Notes: generated from the sequence alone by a model not told the origin. Numbered from the stretch's first letter, positions 15,148 through 23,519 are shown. The stretch is 45,497 bases of DNA from Microbacterium sp. 18062 (GCF_902706225.1 NZ_CACSKB010000036.1:1-45497); one strand, 5' to 3'. Numbers and translations: made by a program.

Positions 15148-15734
15148 CCGGATGCCCCGTTCTCGGCGTCTGCGCCGCCGGGGCCGTCGTGCGGACCGTG
15201 GGTCATGAGCGCGGCGTGGACGTCGTCGGGGAGCACGTCGAGCAGCTCCCGTGCGAACTCGCCGTCGATGAGGACGAAGGCCACGCGGCACACGTGGTCG
15301 GTGCGGTTGGCCCAGGCGTGATCCGTGCCGCGCTGGATGGCGATGTCGCCCGCCCTCAGCGTCACCTCGCTGTCGTCGAGGATCAGCACGATCTCCCCCT
15401 CCAGCACGATGCCGTAGTCCACCGACCGGGTGCGGTGCACGGGCGACTGGCGGCCCTCCGGGCCGACGTGGCCGGGGAAGAACTCGTTGACGCGGATCTT
15501 GGTGCCCCGCGCGGGCGGGGGCACACGGATCGAGCCGACCGTGGGATCGCCCTCGTCGGGGACGATCGGGGCGGGGGCGCCCTCGGTCTGCCACACCTCG
15601 TAGAAGCCGACGCCATCCTGCGGCATGAACCGGTGCACGGGTACGAGGCCGTCGGAGACGACAACCGACACGCCGTCGGCGTCGTGCCCCGTCACCACAC
15701 GGCGGGGCACGGAGAGCGGGCGGAGCCCGCTCAT
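15144..15734 (-). CDS. Cupin-domain protein
   Basis: A 196-residue protein with one C-terminal cupin barrel (about residues 75-170). The second cupin motif is clear (AGDIAIQRGTDHAWANRT), while the first keeps His in SPVHRTRSVDYGIVLEGE but has lost the second His of the usual HxH. Metal binding is therefore uncertain. Proteins of this type are frequent in actinobacterial aromatic-catabolism clusters with roles from dioxygenase to isomerase. The ATG overlaps the monooxygenase stop. Confidence 0.8.
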   Translation of the reverse strand: MSGLRPLSVPRRVVTGHDADGVSVVVSDGLVPVHRFMPQDGVGFYEVWQTEGAPAPIVPDEGDPTVGSIRVPPPARGTKIRVNEFFPGHVGPEGRQSPVHRTRSVDYGIVLEGEIVLILDDSEVTLRAGDIAIQRGTDHAWANRTDHVCRVAFVLIDGEFARELLDVLPDDVHAALMTHGPHDGPGGADAENGASG

Positions 15735-16855
15735 GGCGCCGGAACCAGTGCCATGAGGGCCCGGCCCATCACCCGGCCGGGATCGGCATCCGGCGTTCCC
15801 GGGTGCAGCTCCCAGTCGGCGAGCTGCAGCGACGCGTCGACCACGCCCTTGATGCGGGGGAGACGACGCGCGTAGAACTCGGCGAGCTGCGTCTCCCAGT
15901 CCCCCTCCGCGGTCACGTGCTCGGCGAACAGCAGCGAGTCCTCCACGCATTGCGCGGCGCCCTGTGCGATCAGCGGCGGCACTGCGTGCACGACCTCGCC
16001 GAGCGCGACGACGCGGCCCCGATGCCACGGACCCTCCACGAAGATCCACTCGATCTCCTGGAAGTTCAGGAATGTGTCCTCGGTGATCGACTCCCGCAGA
16101 TGGTCGAACTCGCCGTGGAAGTCCGCCATGAGCCGCTTGACCTCCTGCCACCCCTCGAGTCCGTTGTCGGGGCGCACCGGCGGGCACAGCACGAAGACAT
16201 AGCACTGGTCGGCGCTGACCGGCGTGTAGCCGACCTTGTAGGCGCCGCTGTCGTCGGACGGGTAGGCGATGCCGCCGGTCATCCCGGGCAGCCGGGAGGT
16301 GACCGCGCGCCAGATGCCCAGGCCGCTCGGTGCGCGATCCTCCGCGATGCCGAGCTTCGGCCGGGTCGGCGACTTGATGCCCTCGGCGACGACGATCACG
16401 TCCCAGGTCTCGGTCGTGCCGTCGGAGAGCACCGAGGTCGCCGACTCGGGGCCGGCCTCGTACGAGATCAGCTCACGGCCGAGGCGGATCTCCACCCCGA
16501 GCGACTCGGCTTTGGCGACGAGGATCTCGTGCAGATCGGGACGCAGCGCGCCGATCGTCGCGGGCAGGTCGTCGCCGCCGGTGCGCGGGGTCGGCAGCTC
16601 TGCCATGACCCGCCCGTCGGCGAAGTACAGGGTGACCGCGTTCTCTGCCTGACCGACCGCGAGCACGTCGTCGATGACGCCGATCTCCTTGAACACGCGT
16701 AGTGCGTTGCCCTGGATCGTCAGCCCGTGGCCGACGCGCGCCCACTCCTTCGTGCGGTCGACGAGGGTGACCGCCACCCCGCGCTGCGCGAGCGCGATCG
16801 CTGTCGTCAGCCCGGTGAATCCACCGCCGACGATGAGCACGTTCCGAACCGACAT
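15731..16855 (-). CDS. FAD-dependent aromatic hydroxylase-like monooxygenase
   Basis: A 374-residue group A flavoprotein monooxygenase. The FAD-binding GGGFTG is at residues 10-15. The two other fingerprints are shifted: the usual ADG is AEG (157-159), and the usual GD is GE at 286-287 in LGEVVHAVPPLIAQGA, so both conserved aspartates are glutamates. The overall length suits 3-hydroxybenzoate 6-hydroxylase/urate hydroxylase-like enzymes. It should hydroxylate a phenolic ring with NAD(P)H and oxygen, preparing it for the extradiol dioxygenase. The ATG at 16855 is chosen for its AGGAG site; the longer in-frame version crosses a tandem repeat. It heads the minus-strand operon, 130 bp downstream of the LysR gene. 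Confidence 0.88.
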   Translation of the reverse strand: MSVRNVLIVGGGFTGLTTAIALAQRGVAVTLVDRTKEWARVGHGLTIQGNALRVFKEIGVIDDVLAVGQAENAVTLYFADGRVMAELPTPRTGGDDLPATIGALRPDLHEILVAKAESLGVEIRLGRELISYEAGPESATSVLSDGTTETWDVIVVAEGIKSPTRPKLGIAEDRAPSGLGIWRAVTSRLPGMTGGIAYPSDDSGAYKVGYTPVSADQCYVFVLCPPVRPDNGLEGWQEVKRLMADFHGEFDHLRESITEDTFLNFQEIEWIFVEGPWHRGRVVALGEVVHAVPPLIAQGAAQCVEDSLLFAEHVTAEGDWETQLAEFYARRLPRIKGVVDASLQLADWELHPGTPDADPGRVMGRALMALVPAP

Positions 16856-16875
16856 CCTCGTCTCCTGCTTTCCGG

Positions 16876-16919
16876 GACGCGGCTTCGCATCCCATTCCCG
16901 GACGCGGCCTCGCATCCCA
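16876..16919. repeat. Two 19-bp direct repeats, period 25, in the monooxygenase leader
   Basis: GACGCGGCTTCGCATCCCA at 16876-16894 and GACGCGGCCTCGCATCCCA at 16901-16919 differ at one base. They lie 21-64 bp before the monooxygenase start codon, so they fall in the leader or core promoter. They could be operators or a recent small duplication. Confidence 0.5.
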
Positions 16920-16966
16920 GCGATGACGCTATGTCGGCGAAGGGGGTCTCACCAATCGTCGAGCGC

Positions 16967-16980
16967 GATGCCAGCTATCT
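16967..16980. promoter_or_regulatory. GAT-N7-ATC box, site 1 (monooxygenase promoter)
   Basis: GATGCCAGCTATCT agrees with GATACCAGGTATCC (44791-44804) at 11 of 14 bases and keeps GAT-N7-ATC exactly. It lies 112-125 bp upstream of the monooxygenase start, just past the LysR stop codon. Confidence 0.5.
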
Positions 16981-16985
16981 GGGCC

Positions 16986-17900
16986 TCAGGCGGGAGCCGA
17001 TCCCGCCGCGACGAACCCGGCGGCGAACTCGCGGAACCATGAGTGCCCGGCGTCCGGGGAGTGCGCCGGATGCCACCACAGCCGCTGGATGAGCTCGATC
17101 GTCGGGAAGGGCGTCGGGACGGCCACGGTCTCCGTGACGGCGGAGTTGAGCTCGACCAGACGCCGGGGCACGACCCCGACCAGGTCGGTGCCGCGGACGA
17201 TCAGCGGGATCGAGAGCAGGGTCGAGGTCGTCACCCGCACGCGCGGACGCAGATCGAGCTCGTGCATGCGGCGCTCGGCGGGAGTCATGTGGGCCCGCCC
17301 GAAGTCGCACCGGATGAAGGGGCTCGCCAGGAGGTCGTCGATGCCGATCTCGCCCCGGGCGACGACGGGGTTGTCCCGGTCGGCGATCACGACGTACTCG
17401 TCGCGGAACAGCTCCATGCTCTCGACCTCGATGCCGATCCCGGGCGTCGCGACGATGAAGTCGTGAGCGAGCAGATCGCGCTCGGCCTCCGTGGGCTCGG
17501 GCGGCAGCCGGAGGACGTCGAACCGGATGCCCGGTGCCGCCGCCGTCGCCATGCCGAACAGCGGCCGGAGCTCGATCGCCCCGTAGTCGGAGATCTGGAT
17601 GGTGAAGGCGCGTCGCGTGGTCGCGGGATCGAACGGAACCTCCTGGCCCAGGGCCTGCGCGATGATCGGAAGGGTGAGCTGCACCTGGGGCAGCATCTGC
17701 CGCGCGAGCGGAGTGAGCTCGTAGTCCCGGCCGACCCGCACCAGGAGCTCGTCCTGGAACAGCGTGCGCAGCCGCGCCAGCGCCGACGACATCGTCGACT
17801 GGCCGACCCCGATCCGTTCCCCGGCCCGGGTGACGTTCGCCTCCTCGAGCAGGGCGCGGAGGGCGACGAGGAGATTGAGATCCGGGTCGCCGCTCGCCAC
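16986..17900 (-). CDS. LysR-family regulator 1
   Basis: A 304-residue LysR-type activator. The N-terminal helix-turn-helix is visible in ANVTRAGERIGVGQSTMSSALARLRTLF (residues 21-48), and the effector domain runs from about residue 95. It is closely similar to the LysR at 24497-25417 over the DNA-binding region and belongs to the NodD/NahR/PcpR-like style. The GTG at 17900 is the first good start; the upstream region is shared with the divergent dioxygenase gene. A GAT-N7-ATC box starts 2 bp upstream of the GTG and another lies just after its stop, before the monooxygenase gene. It is the prime candidate regulator of both operons. Confidence 0.9.
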   Translation of the reverse strand: MASGDPDLNLLVALRALLEEANVTRAGERIGVGQSTMSSALARLRTLFQDELLVRVGRDYELTPLARQMLPQVQLTLPIIAQALGQEVPFDPATTRRAFTIQISDYGAIELRPLFGMATAAAPGIRFDVLRLPPEPTEAERDLLAHDFIVATPGIGIEVESMELFRDEYVVIADRDNPVVARGEIGIDDLLASPFIRCDFGRAHMTPAERRMHELDLRPRVRVTTSTLLSIPLIVRGTDLVGVVPRRLVELNSAVTETVAVPTPFPTIELIQRLWWHPAHSPDAGHSWFREFAAGFVAAGSAPA

Positions 17901-17901
17901 A

Positions 17902-17915
17902 GATGCATGGTATCC
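17902..17915. promoter_or_regulatory. GAT-N7-ATC box, site 2 (LysR 1 / dioxygenase divergent promoter)
   Basis: GATGCATGGTATCC lies in the 104-bp gap between LysR 1 (starting 17900) and the dioxygenase (starting 18005). It is 11 of 14 identical to the 44791 site. The position next to a LysR start suits autoregulation plus activation of the divergent gene. Confidence 0.55.
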
Positions 17916-18004
17916 GGCGGCGCCATGGCGACGACGGGGGCGGGCGGCCTACATTCGTGTGATCGCGCCCCGTGCGCCCACGATCCCCTGATGAAAGGTC
18001 GACG

Positions 18005-18940
18005 ATGACTGAGCGGCTCGTCTCCCACCTGCGCTACGGCGCACTGGCCGTCCCCGACTTCGAGGTCGAGCGCGACTTCTTCGTGAAGCACTGGGGCCTC
18101 ACCGAGGTGAGTGCCTCGGACGGTCTCAGCCATCTGGCCGCGGAAGGCTCCGCCGAGCCGTTCATCCTCCGGCTGCGCCGGGACGACAAGCGTGTCGATC
18201 TCGCCGGCTTCGGCGTGCGCAGCCGCGCCGACATCCATGCTCTCGCCGACAAGCTGCACGCCGAGGACGTCCGGTTCGTGCACGATCCCCGGGAGCTCAC
18301 CGGCTTCGGCGGCGGCTACGGCTTCCGTGTCTTCGACGGCGACGGACGGGTGCTCGAGTTCGCGACCGGCTACCAGACCCGCGAGCCCCGCAAGATCCGC
18401 GAGCGCGAGCCGATCCCGGTCAAGCTCTCGCACATGGTGTTCAACTCGGCCGACCTCGCCCAGACCGTGCAGTGGTACGTCGACCACCTCGACTTCACCA
18501 TCTCCGACTCGCTCGTGCGGCCCGACGGGGTGGAGATGATGCACTTCCTGCGCTGCAACCGGAATCATCACTCGATCGCGGTCGCCTCGGGCCCGCATCA
18601 CTCGCTGCACCACCTGTCGTTCGAGATGCGCGGCATCGAGGAGTGGATGCGCGGCGCCGGCAAGATCCTGCGCGCCGGCACCCGGATGATCTGGGGACCG
18701 GGGCGCCACAACGCCGGCGACAACACGTTCGCCTACTTCCTCGACCCCTCCGGCAACACGATCGAGTACACGACCGAGCTCTCGATGGTCGACGACGACG
18801 CGTGGGTCGCGAACCGGCACGACATCAGCCGGCTGTCCACCCAGGACCAGTGGGGCACCGCGCAGGAGATGAGCGAGCTCGTCGCGCGCGAGTCGTTCAA
18901 CGACATCGACAAGGGACTGTTCGTCGCCCCTCCGGTCTGA
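18005..18940 (+). CDS. Extradiol (catechol-type) ring-cleavage dioxygenase
   Basis: A 311-residue two-domain vicinal-oxygen-chelate protein, the normal size of type I extradiol dioxygenases. The iron ligands can be placed at His143 (LSHMVFNS), His203 (HHLSFEM) and Glu254 (GNTIEYTTE). The catalytic His region CNRNHHSIAVAS (184-195) matches that of 2,3-dihydroxybiphenyl dioxygenases. It should open a catechol-like ring next to the hydroxyls. The ATG is preceded by AAAGGTC. The RpiB-like gene follows after 35 bp, so the two are co-transcribed, divergent from LysR 1. The preferred substrate is probably a substituted or bulky catechol (inference). Confidence 0.9.
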   Translation: MTERLVSHLRYGALAVPDFEVERDFFVKHWGLTEVSASDGLSHLAAEGSAEPFILRLRRDDKRVDLAGFGVRSRADIHALADKLHAEDVRFVHDPRELTGFGGGYGFRVFDGDGRVLEFATGYQTREPRKIREREPIPVKLSHMVFNSADLAQTVQWYVDHLDFTISDSLVRPDGVEMMHFLRCNRNHHSIAVASGPHHSLHHLSFEMRGIEEWMRGAGKILRAGTRMIWGPGRHNAGDNTFAYFLDPSGNTIEYTTELSMVDDDAWVANRHDISRLSTQDQWGTAQEMSELVARESFNDIDKGLFVAPPV

Positions 18941-18975
18941 GCCGGATCCGCACGCTCTCGACACGGAGGTCAGAG

Positions 18976-19494
18976 ATGACACGCATCCACTTCGCCGCCG
19001 ACCACGGCGGCTACGACCTCGGCAGGGCGCTCCAGGCGCGGGCCGTCGAGGGCGGCTTCGACGTCGTCTGGCACGGCGCGGACGGGATCGACCCGGGCGA
19101 CGACTACCCGGTCTTCGCGGTGCGCGTCGGGCGCGTGGTCGTCGAGGACCAGGACGCCGGCGTCGACGCCTTCGGCGTGCTCGTCGTCGACGAGGCGAAC
19201 GCCGGCGTCGTCGCCGCCAACAAGGTCAACGGCGCGCGTGCGGTGACCACGGTCTCGCCCCGCGCCGCCGTCGTCGCCCGCGCCGTGGTGGACGCGAACG
19301 TGCTCGTCCTCGACGGCGTCGCGTACGAGGAGTCGGCGTGGCTGAACGTGCACGCGTTCGTCACCTCCCCCATGGAGCAGACCGTCGAGCGGGGCCGTCA
19401 GATCCTGCAGATCGAGGAGTACGAGAACGCGGGCACGATCGAGGGCTGGGCCGTCCAGCTCGAGCCCGAGCAGATCGCCGTCCGGCACGAGTGA
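18976..19494 (+). CDS. RpiB/LacAB-fold protein without the catalytic cysteine
   Basis: A 172-residue member of the ribose-5-phosphate isomerase B/galactose-6-phosphate isomerase fold. Clear landmarks are FAADHGGYDLG at the N-terminus, DDYPVFA, AANKVNGARAV and DANVLVL. The usual active-site segment G-x-L-I-C-G-T-G is replaced by FGVLVVDEANAG, so the catalytic Cys and the GTG loop are missing. It therefore probably does not isomerise sugar phosphates in the standard way. Co-transcription with the dioxygenase suggests action on a ring-fission product, for instance keto-enol or double-bond isomerisation (inference). ACGGAGG precedes the ATG at 18976. Confidence 0.8.
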   Translation: MTRIHFAADHGGYDLGRALQARAVEGGFDVVWHGADGIDPGDDYPVFAVRVGRVVVEDQDAGVDAFGVLVVDEANAGVVAANKVNGARAVTTVSPRAAVVARAVVDANVLVLDGVAYEESAWLNVHAFVTSPMEQTVERGRQILQIEEYENAGTIEGWAVQLEPEQIAVRHE

Positions 19495-19517
19495 CCGTTG
19501 CCCTGCGCCGTGCCCGG

Positions 19518-20894
19518 TCAGGCCTTCCAGACCGTCTGCAGGTTGCAGAACTCGCGGATGCCGGCGGCGGCCAGCTCGCGGCCGACGCCGGAGTCCTTCA
19601 CGCCGCCGAAGGGGAGCTCCGGATACGAGGCGGTCATGCCGTTGACGAACACGGCGCCCACGTCGAGGTTGCGCACGAACCAGTCCTCCTCCTCGGCGTC
19701 GGTCGTCCACACCGAGGAGCTGAGCCCGAACGTCGTGCCGTTCGCGATCCGTGCCGCCTCCTCGCGGTCCCCGACGCGGTACACCGTGGCGACCGGGCCG
19801 AACGCCTCCTCGAGGAACAGGCGCATCCCTGGGGTCACGTCGGCCAGCACCGTCGGCTCGTAGAACCAGCCGTCGCGGTCGGGGACGACGCCGCCGGTGA
19901 GCACCGTCGCACCCTTCGCGACGGCATCCGCGACCTGTCCCTCCAGCTCGTCGCGGCCGGACTCGGTGGCGACGGGCCCCACATCGGTGGTCTCCTCGAG
20001 CGGGTCCCCGACCGCGAGTGCGGCGACGCCCGCGGTGAACAGGCGGGTGAACTCGTCGTACACGTCGGTGTGGACGATGAACCGCTTGGCCGCGATGCAC
20101 GACTGGCCGTTGTTCTGGTTGCGCGCCGTGACCGCGACGGACGCCGCCCTGGCGACATCCGCGCTGGCCATCACGACGAAGGGGTCCGAGCCTCCGAGCT
20201 CGAGCACGACGTGCTTCACCTCGGAGCCGGCGATCGCGGCGAGCGACCGGCCCGCCGGCTCCGAGCCGGTGAGCGTGGCCGCCTTCACGCGCGGGTCGCG
20301 CAGCACCCGCTCCACGTCGGCGGCGGGGATCAGCAGGGTGTGGAAGGCGCCGACGGGGAAGCCCGCCCGCTCGAACAGGGTGCCGAGATAGAGGGCGGCC
20401 TGCGGCACGTTCGAGGCGTGCTTGAGCAGTCCTGTGTTGCCGGCCATGAGCGCCGGACCGGCGAAGCGCAGCACCTGCCACAGCGGGTAGTTCCACGGCA
20501 TGACGGCCAGCACGACCCCGATCGGCGCGTAGCGGGTGCCGGCCGAGGACGCTCCGACCGCGGACGGGTCGGCGAGCGGCTGGGGCGCGAGGAACTCCTC
20601 GGCGTGGTCGGCGTAGTAGCGCAGGCCCTTCGCGCACTTGAGGACCTCGGCCCGTGCGGCCTTGATCGGCCGGCCCATCTCGATCGTGATGATCCGGGCG
20701 AGCTGCGGGGCGTCGGCCTCGAGCAGCCGTGCGGCCGCGCGCATCCACTCCGCGCGCTGCGCGAACGTCGTGGCGCGCAGCGCGCCGAAGGCCGCATGGG
20801 CCTCGGCGATGCGGCGGTCCACCTCGGTCTCGTCGTGCGGCTCGAACTCCTGCTCGGTCCGCCCGGTGAACGGATTGATCGTCGCGATGGCCAT
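19518..20894 (-). CDS. NAD(P)-dependent aldehyde dehydrogenase (succinate-semialdehyde dehydrogenase type)
   Basis: A 458-residue aldehyde dehydrogenase of the short GabD/Sad group. The catalytic residues are Cys266 (NNGQSCIAAKRF), Glu232 (VLELGGSDPF) and Asn134 (MPWNYPLW). It begins NPFTG, typical of that group. It should oxidise an aliphatic semialdehyde from ring breakdown to the acid. The ATG at 20894 follows GAGGAGC; the frame is open much further upstream, but the start of the protein family alignment falls here. It converges on the RpiB-like gene and is divergent from the ABM-fold gene. Confidence 0.9.
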   Translation of the reverse strand: MAIATINPFTGRTEQEFEPHDETEVDRRIAEAHAAFGALRATTFAQRAEWMRAAARLLEADAPQLARIITIEMGRPIKAARAEVLKCAKGLRYYADHAEEFLAPQPLADPSAVGASSAGTRYAPIGVVLAVMPWNYPLWQVLRFAGPALMAGNTGLLKHASNVPQAALYLGTLFERAGFPVGAFHTLLIPAADVERVLRDPRVKAATLTGSEPAGRSLAAIAGSEVKHVVLELGGSDPFVVMASADVARAASVAVTARNQNNGQSCIAAKRFIVHTDVYDEFTRLFTAGVAALAVGDPLEETTDVGPVATESGRDELEGQVADAVAKGATVLTGGVVPDRDGWFYEPTVLADVTPGMRLFLEEAFGPVATVYRVGDREEAARIANGTTFGLSSSVWTTDAEEEDWFVRNLDVGAVFVNGMTASYPELPFGGVKDSGVGRELAAAGIREFCNLQTVWKA

Positions 20895-21229
20895 GCGTGT
20901 GCTCCTCGTCGAGTGGGCGGGACTCCGCGAGCGTACGTCGCGGGAGCGGGCCGCGTCCATCGTCCGTGCCGATGGCTGCCATGGCCGACGTGCCGACGCG
21001 CTCACCGGCCGGATCGGCCGAGGGGGGAGGTCGAGGTCGAACGCGAGCACGATGGCCGCGGCGAGCCGCGTCTCCTGGGACTCGTTCAGGAATCCGATCT
21101 CGGGTCCCACCGCGTCCGGCGCGATGGGAGGCATCGCCCGCGCGCAGTGGCCCGCGGCATCCCGTGCCCCTAGCGTGAAGGCGATGGGCAGAGCCCGCGA
21201 CGATGACGACGCCCCGAAAGGAAAACCCC
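20895..21229. other. 335-bp divergent promoter region, possible gene remnant
   Basis: It separates the aldehyde dehydrogenase (minus) from the ABM-fold gene (plus). It carries a GAT-N7-ATC box at 21123-21136. Around 21020-21190 the minus strand has an open frame with coding-like third positions (for example EIGFLNESQETRLAAAIVLA) and no recognisable family or good start, so it may be a decayed gene. Otherwise nothing is seen. Confidence 0.45.
21123..21136. promoter_or_regulatory. GAT-N7-ATC box, site 3 (ABM-fold gene promoter)
   Basis: GATGGGAGGCATCG keeps GAT-N7-ATC and the central AGG, and sits inside a GCGAT/ATCGC inverted repeat. It ends 93 bp before the ABM-fold start, the same distance as sites 2, 4 and 5. 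It is the weakest match of the set over the spacer. Confidence 0.35.
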
Positions 21230-21523
21230 ATGGCCTTCGTATGCAGTGCCACCTGGATCGCCAAGCCCGGCGAGGAGGAGACCGTGCGCAGCGCGCTCGA
21301 GCAGCTCTCGCCCGCCTCCCGCGAGGAGCCCGGCAACATCTACTACCAGGCGTATCAGAGCCCGGAGGAGCCGAACATCTTCCGCATCTTCGAGGTGTAC
21401 ACCGACGAGGCGGCCTTCAAGGCGCACGCCACCTACCCGCACTTCGAGCAGTGGGCGCTCGGCCGGGCGATCCCCGCGCTCGAGACCCGCCGGCGCGACT
21501 TCTACGAGACGCTGGACTTCTGA
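21230..21523 (+). CDS. ABM-domain (quinol monooxygenase/YgiN-like) protein
   Basis: A 97-residue single-domain dimeric ferredoxin-like fold of the antibiotic-biosynthesis-monooxygenase family. The pattern fits the family: an early strand FVCSATWIAKPG, the helix EEETVRSALEQL, the EEPGNIYYQAYQ strand, the FRIFEVYTDEAAFKAH segment and a final HFEQW helix. Cofactor-free members oxidise quinols or polyketide phenols; others act as lyases or isomerases. AAAGGA lies 5 bases before the ATG. Its stop is followed 1 bp later by the FAA-hydrolase start, so the two are coupled. Confidence 0.85.
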   Translation: MAFVCSATWIAKPGEEETVRSALEQLSPASREEPGNIYYQAYQSPEEPNIFRIFEVYTDEAAFKAHATYPHFEQWALGRAIPALETRRRDFYETLDF

Positions 21524-21524
21524 G

Positions 21525-22493
21525 GTGGCGCAGTACGCGCGCCACGTGGGGCCGAACGGCATCGTCCACACCGGGCGCGTGCAGCACGGCAAGCTGCAGG
21601 ACGTGCCGGGCGACCCGGAGATCCTCGATCTGCTCAACGGTCCGGAAGACCTCAAGCGCGACCTGGACCTGCGCGGCGGCCGCCATCAGAGGCTGCCGAT
21701 CGAGGACGCGGTGTTCGCGGTGCCGGTGCAGCCGCGCGCCATGCGCGACTTCCTGGTCTTCGAGGCGCACATCGCGGGTATGAAGAAGAGCGAGCCGGGC
21801 GACGGGTCCGTGCCACCGCAGTGGTACGAGGCCCCGGCGTTCCTGTTCATGAACCCGTGGTCGGTGCTGCCGACCGGCGCCGACATCCCGATGCCTCCGT
21901 TCACGCAGAGGCTCGACTTCGAGCTCGAGGTGGCGATGATCGTGAAGGACACCGTCCGCGACGTGCCGATCGAGGAGGCGGCCGAGCACATCGCCGGCTT
22001 CTGCCTGCTCAACGACTGGAGCGCGCGCGACATCCAGGGCAAGGAGATGCGGGTGGGCCTGGGTCCTTCGAAGGGCAAGGACTTCGCCAACACGCTCGGT
22101 CCGTGGCTCACCACTCCGGACGAGCTGGAGCAGTACCGCGAGGGTGACCGCTACGCCCTGGACATGTCGGTCGCGATCAACGGCGAGGTCGTCGGCGCCG
22201 ACAACCTGCGCAACATGTCGTGGTCGTTCGAGGAGATGCTCGTGCACGCCTCCCGCGACGCCTGGGTCGGCGCGGGCGACGTGCTGGCGACCGGCACGGC
22301 CTCGCAGGGCGCGCTGTCGGAGCGCTGGGCGCGCGCCGGCGGCGAGCTCGTGATCCCGCCCCTGCAGGTGGGTGACGTCGTCACCATGACGGTCCAGGGA
22401 CTCGGCATCATCGAGAACCGCATCGTCGAGACCGTCAGCCCCGGTCACACGGTGCCGAGCGCACGGCGCACCTACGGCCCGGACCGGCTCTGA
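21525..22493 (+). CDS. Fumarylacetoacetate-hydrolase-family protein
   Basis: A 322-residue FAA-hydrolase-fold protein. The catalytic domain contains the metal-binding acidic pair FELEVAMIVKD (around residues 141-151) and the family signature NDWSARDIQGKEM, then GKDFANTLGPWLTT. Members hydrolyse acylpyruvate-type C-C bonds or decarboxylate/hydrate dicarboxylate ring-fission products. It begins with a GTG 1 bp after the ABM-fold stop; no strong ribosome site is seen, which suggests coupled translation. The N-terminal 75 residues (HVGPNGIVHTGRVQHGKLQD) form the small cap. A late step of the meta-cleavage route is its likely role. Confidence 0.88.
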   Translation: MAQYARHVGPNGIVHTGRVQHGKLQDVPGDPEILDLLNGPEDLKRDLDLRGGRHQRLPIEDAVFAVPVQPRAMRDFLVFEAHIAGMKKSEPGDGSVPPQWYEAPAFLFMNPWSVLPTGADIPMPPFTQRLDFELEVAMIVKDTVRDVPIEEAAEHIAGFCLLNDWSARDIQGKEMRVGLGPSKGKDFANTLGPWLTTPDELEQYREGDRYALDMSVAINGEVVGADNLRNMSWSFEEMLVHASRDAWVGAGDVLATGTASQGALSERWARAGGELVIPPLQVGDVVTMTVQGLGIIENRIVETVSPGHTVPSARRTYGPDRL

Positions 22494-22563
22494 GCGTCCC
22501 GCCGGAGCGCCGCCGCCGTCTCCTATGCTGAAAAGGAGCGCGCAAGGGGGCGACGTCGACGGC

Positions 22564-23484
22564 ATGGACGACCTGCGGGGCATCGATCTCAATCTCGTCG
22601 TCGTGCTCGATGCCATCCTCGCCGAACGCAATCTGACCCGAGCCGGCGAGGTCATCGGCCTCACCCAGCCGGCCATCAGCGGGGCGGTGGCGAAACTGCG
22701 CAAGCTCCTCGACGATCCCCTGCTGGTGCGCCGCGGGCGGGTGTCCGAGCTGACGCCGCGGGCGCTCGCGCTCCAGCCCATCGCGCGGGCGGCCGTCACC
22801 GAGATCGGGCGCACGCTCAACCTGCGGCCCTTGTTCGACCCGCTCACCAGCGACCGGCGGTTCCGGCTCTCGGCGTCGGACTACGCCCTGTCGGTCATGA
22901 CGGCGCCGATGCTGGAGGTGCTCGAGCGGGAGGCTCCGCGCGTCTCGGTCGAGTTCGGCCCGATGAGCAACATCGGCCCCATCGACCTGCTGCGCGAGGA
23001 CGTCACGATCGCCTCGGCCGTGCGGGGTGTGCCGGGCAAGCGGCAGTCCCTCTTCTCCGACACGACCGTGTGCATCGTGCGGCACGACCATCCGCGGATC
23101 CGGGACGGCGCGCTGACTCTCGAGGATCTCGCCACCATGCCGTACGTGCAGGTGTCGTTCGCGGACGGCGTGATCATGTACGCCGACGACGCGCTCGCGA
23201 CCGCGGGGATCAGGCCGCGCGTCGCGCGGACGGTCCCGGGGTTCCTGCCCGTGCCGTTCACCGTGGCCGACACCGATATGTACGGGTTCGTGCCGTTGCG
23301 CCTCGCCGAGCTGTACGGGGGTGCGCTCGGCCTGGTGGTCGTGCGCACCCCGTTGCGCCTGCCGGTGCTGGTGGAGTCGGCGTTCTGGCACCCGTCGCGC
23401 ACGAGCGACCCCGCCCTGACCTGGCTCCTCGGGATCCTCCGCACCGTCGCCGAGCGCGTGGAGTTCGCCTCCGAGGCGGGCTAG
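22564..23484 (+). CDS. LysR-family regulator 2
   Basis: A 306-residue LysR regulator with helix-turn-helix RNLTRAGEVIGLTQPAISGAVAKLRKLL near residues 21-48. It is most similar in the window to LysR 4 (43332-44282), sharing DLNL-VVLDA-LAERNLTRAGE-IG-TQPA-SGA, and less so to LysR 1 and 3. The start at 22564 is preferred because AAGGGGG lies about 12 bases upstream; an in-frame ATG at 22525 has no ribosome site. It follows the FAA-hydrolase gene after 70 bp and may be co-transcribed with it. Confidence 0.88.
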   Translation: MDDLRGIDLNLVVVLDAILAERNLTRAGEVIGLTQPAISGAVAKLRKLLDDPLLVRRGRVSELTPRALALQPIARAAVTEIGRTLNLRPLFDPLTSDRRFRLSASDYALSVMTAPMLEVLEREAPRVSVEFGPMSNIGPIDLLREDVTIASAVRGVPGKRQSLFSDTTVCIVRHDHPRIRDGALTLEDLATMPYVQVSFADGVIMYADDALATAGIRPRVARTVPGFLPVPFTVADTDMYGFVPLRLAELYGGALGLVVVRTPLRLPVLVESAFWHPSRTSDPALTWLLGILRTVAERVEFASEAG

Positions 23485-23519
23485 GCGCGTGTCCAGGGGA
23501 GACGGCCGGACTCGGCGGG

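Noticed and set aside
18976..19494. Annotating this gene as ribose-5-phosphate isomerase B
   Set aside because: The fold matches, but the catalytic Cys and GTG loop are absent, so the standard enzyme name would be misleading.
19518..21134. An N-terminally extended aldehyde dehydrogenase starting near 21134
   Set aside because: The family alignment begins at the ATG at 20894, which has a GAGGAGC ribosome site; the extension is not part of any aldehyde dehydrogenase.
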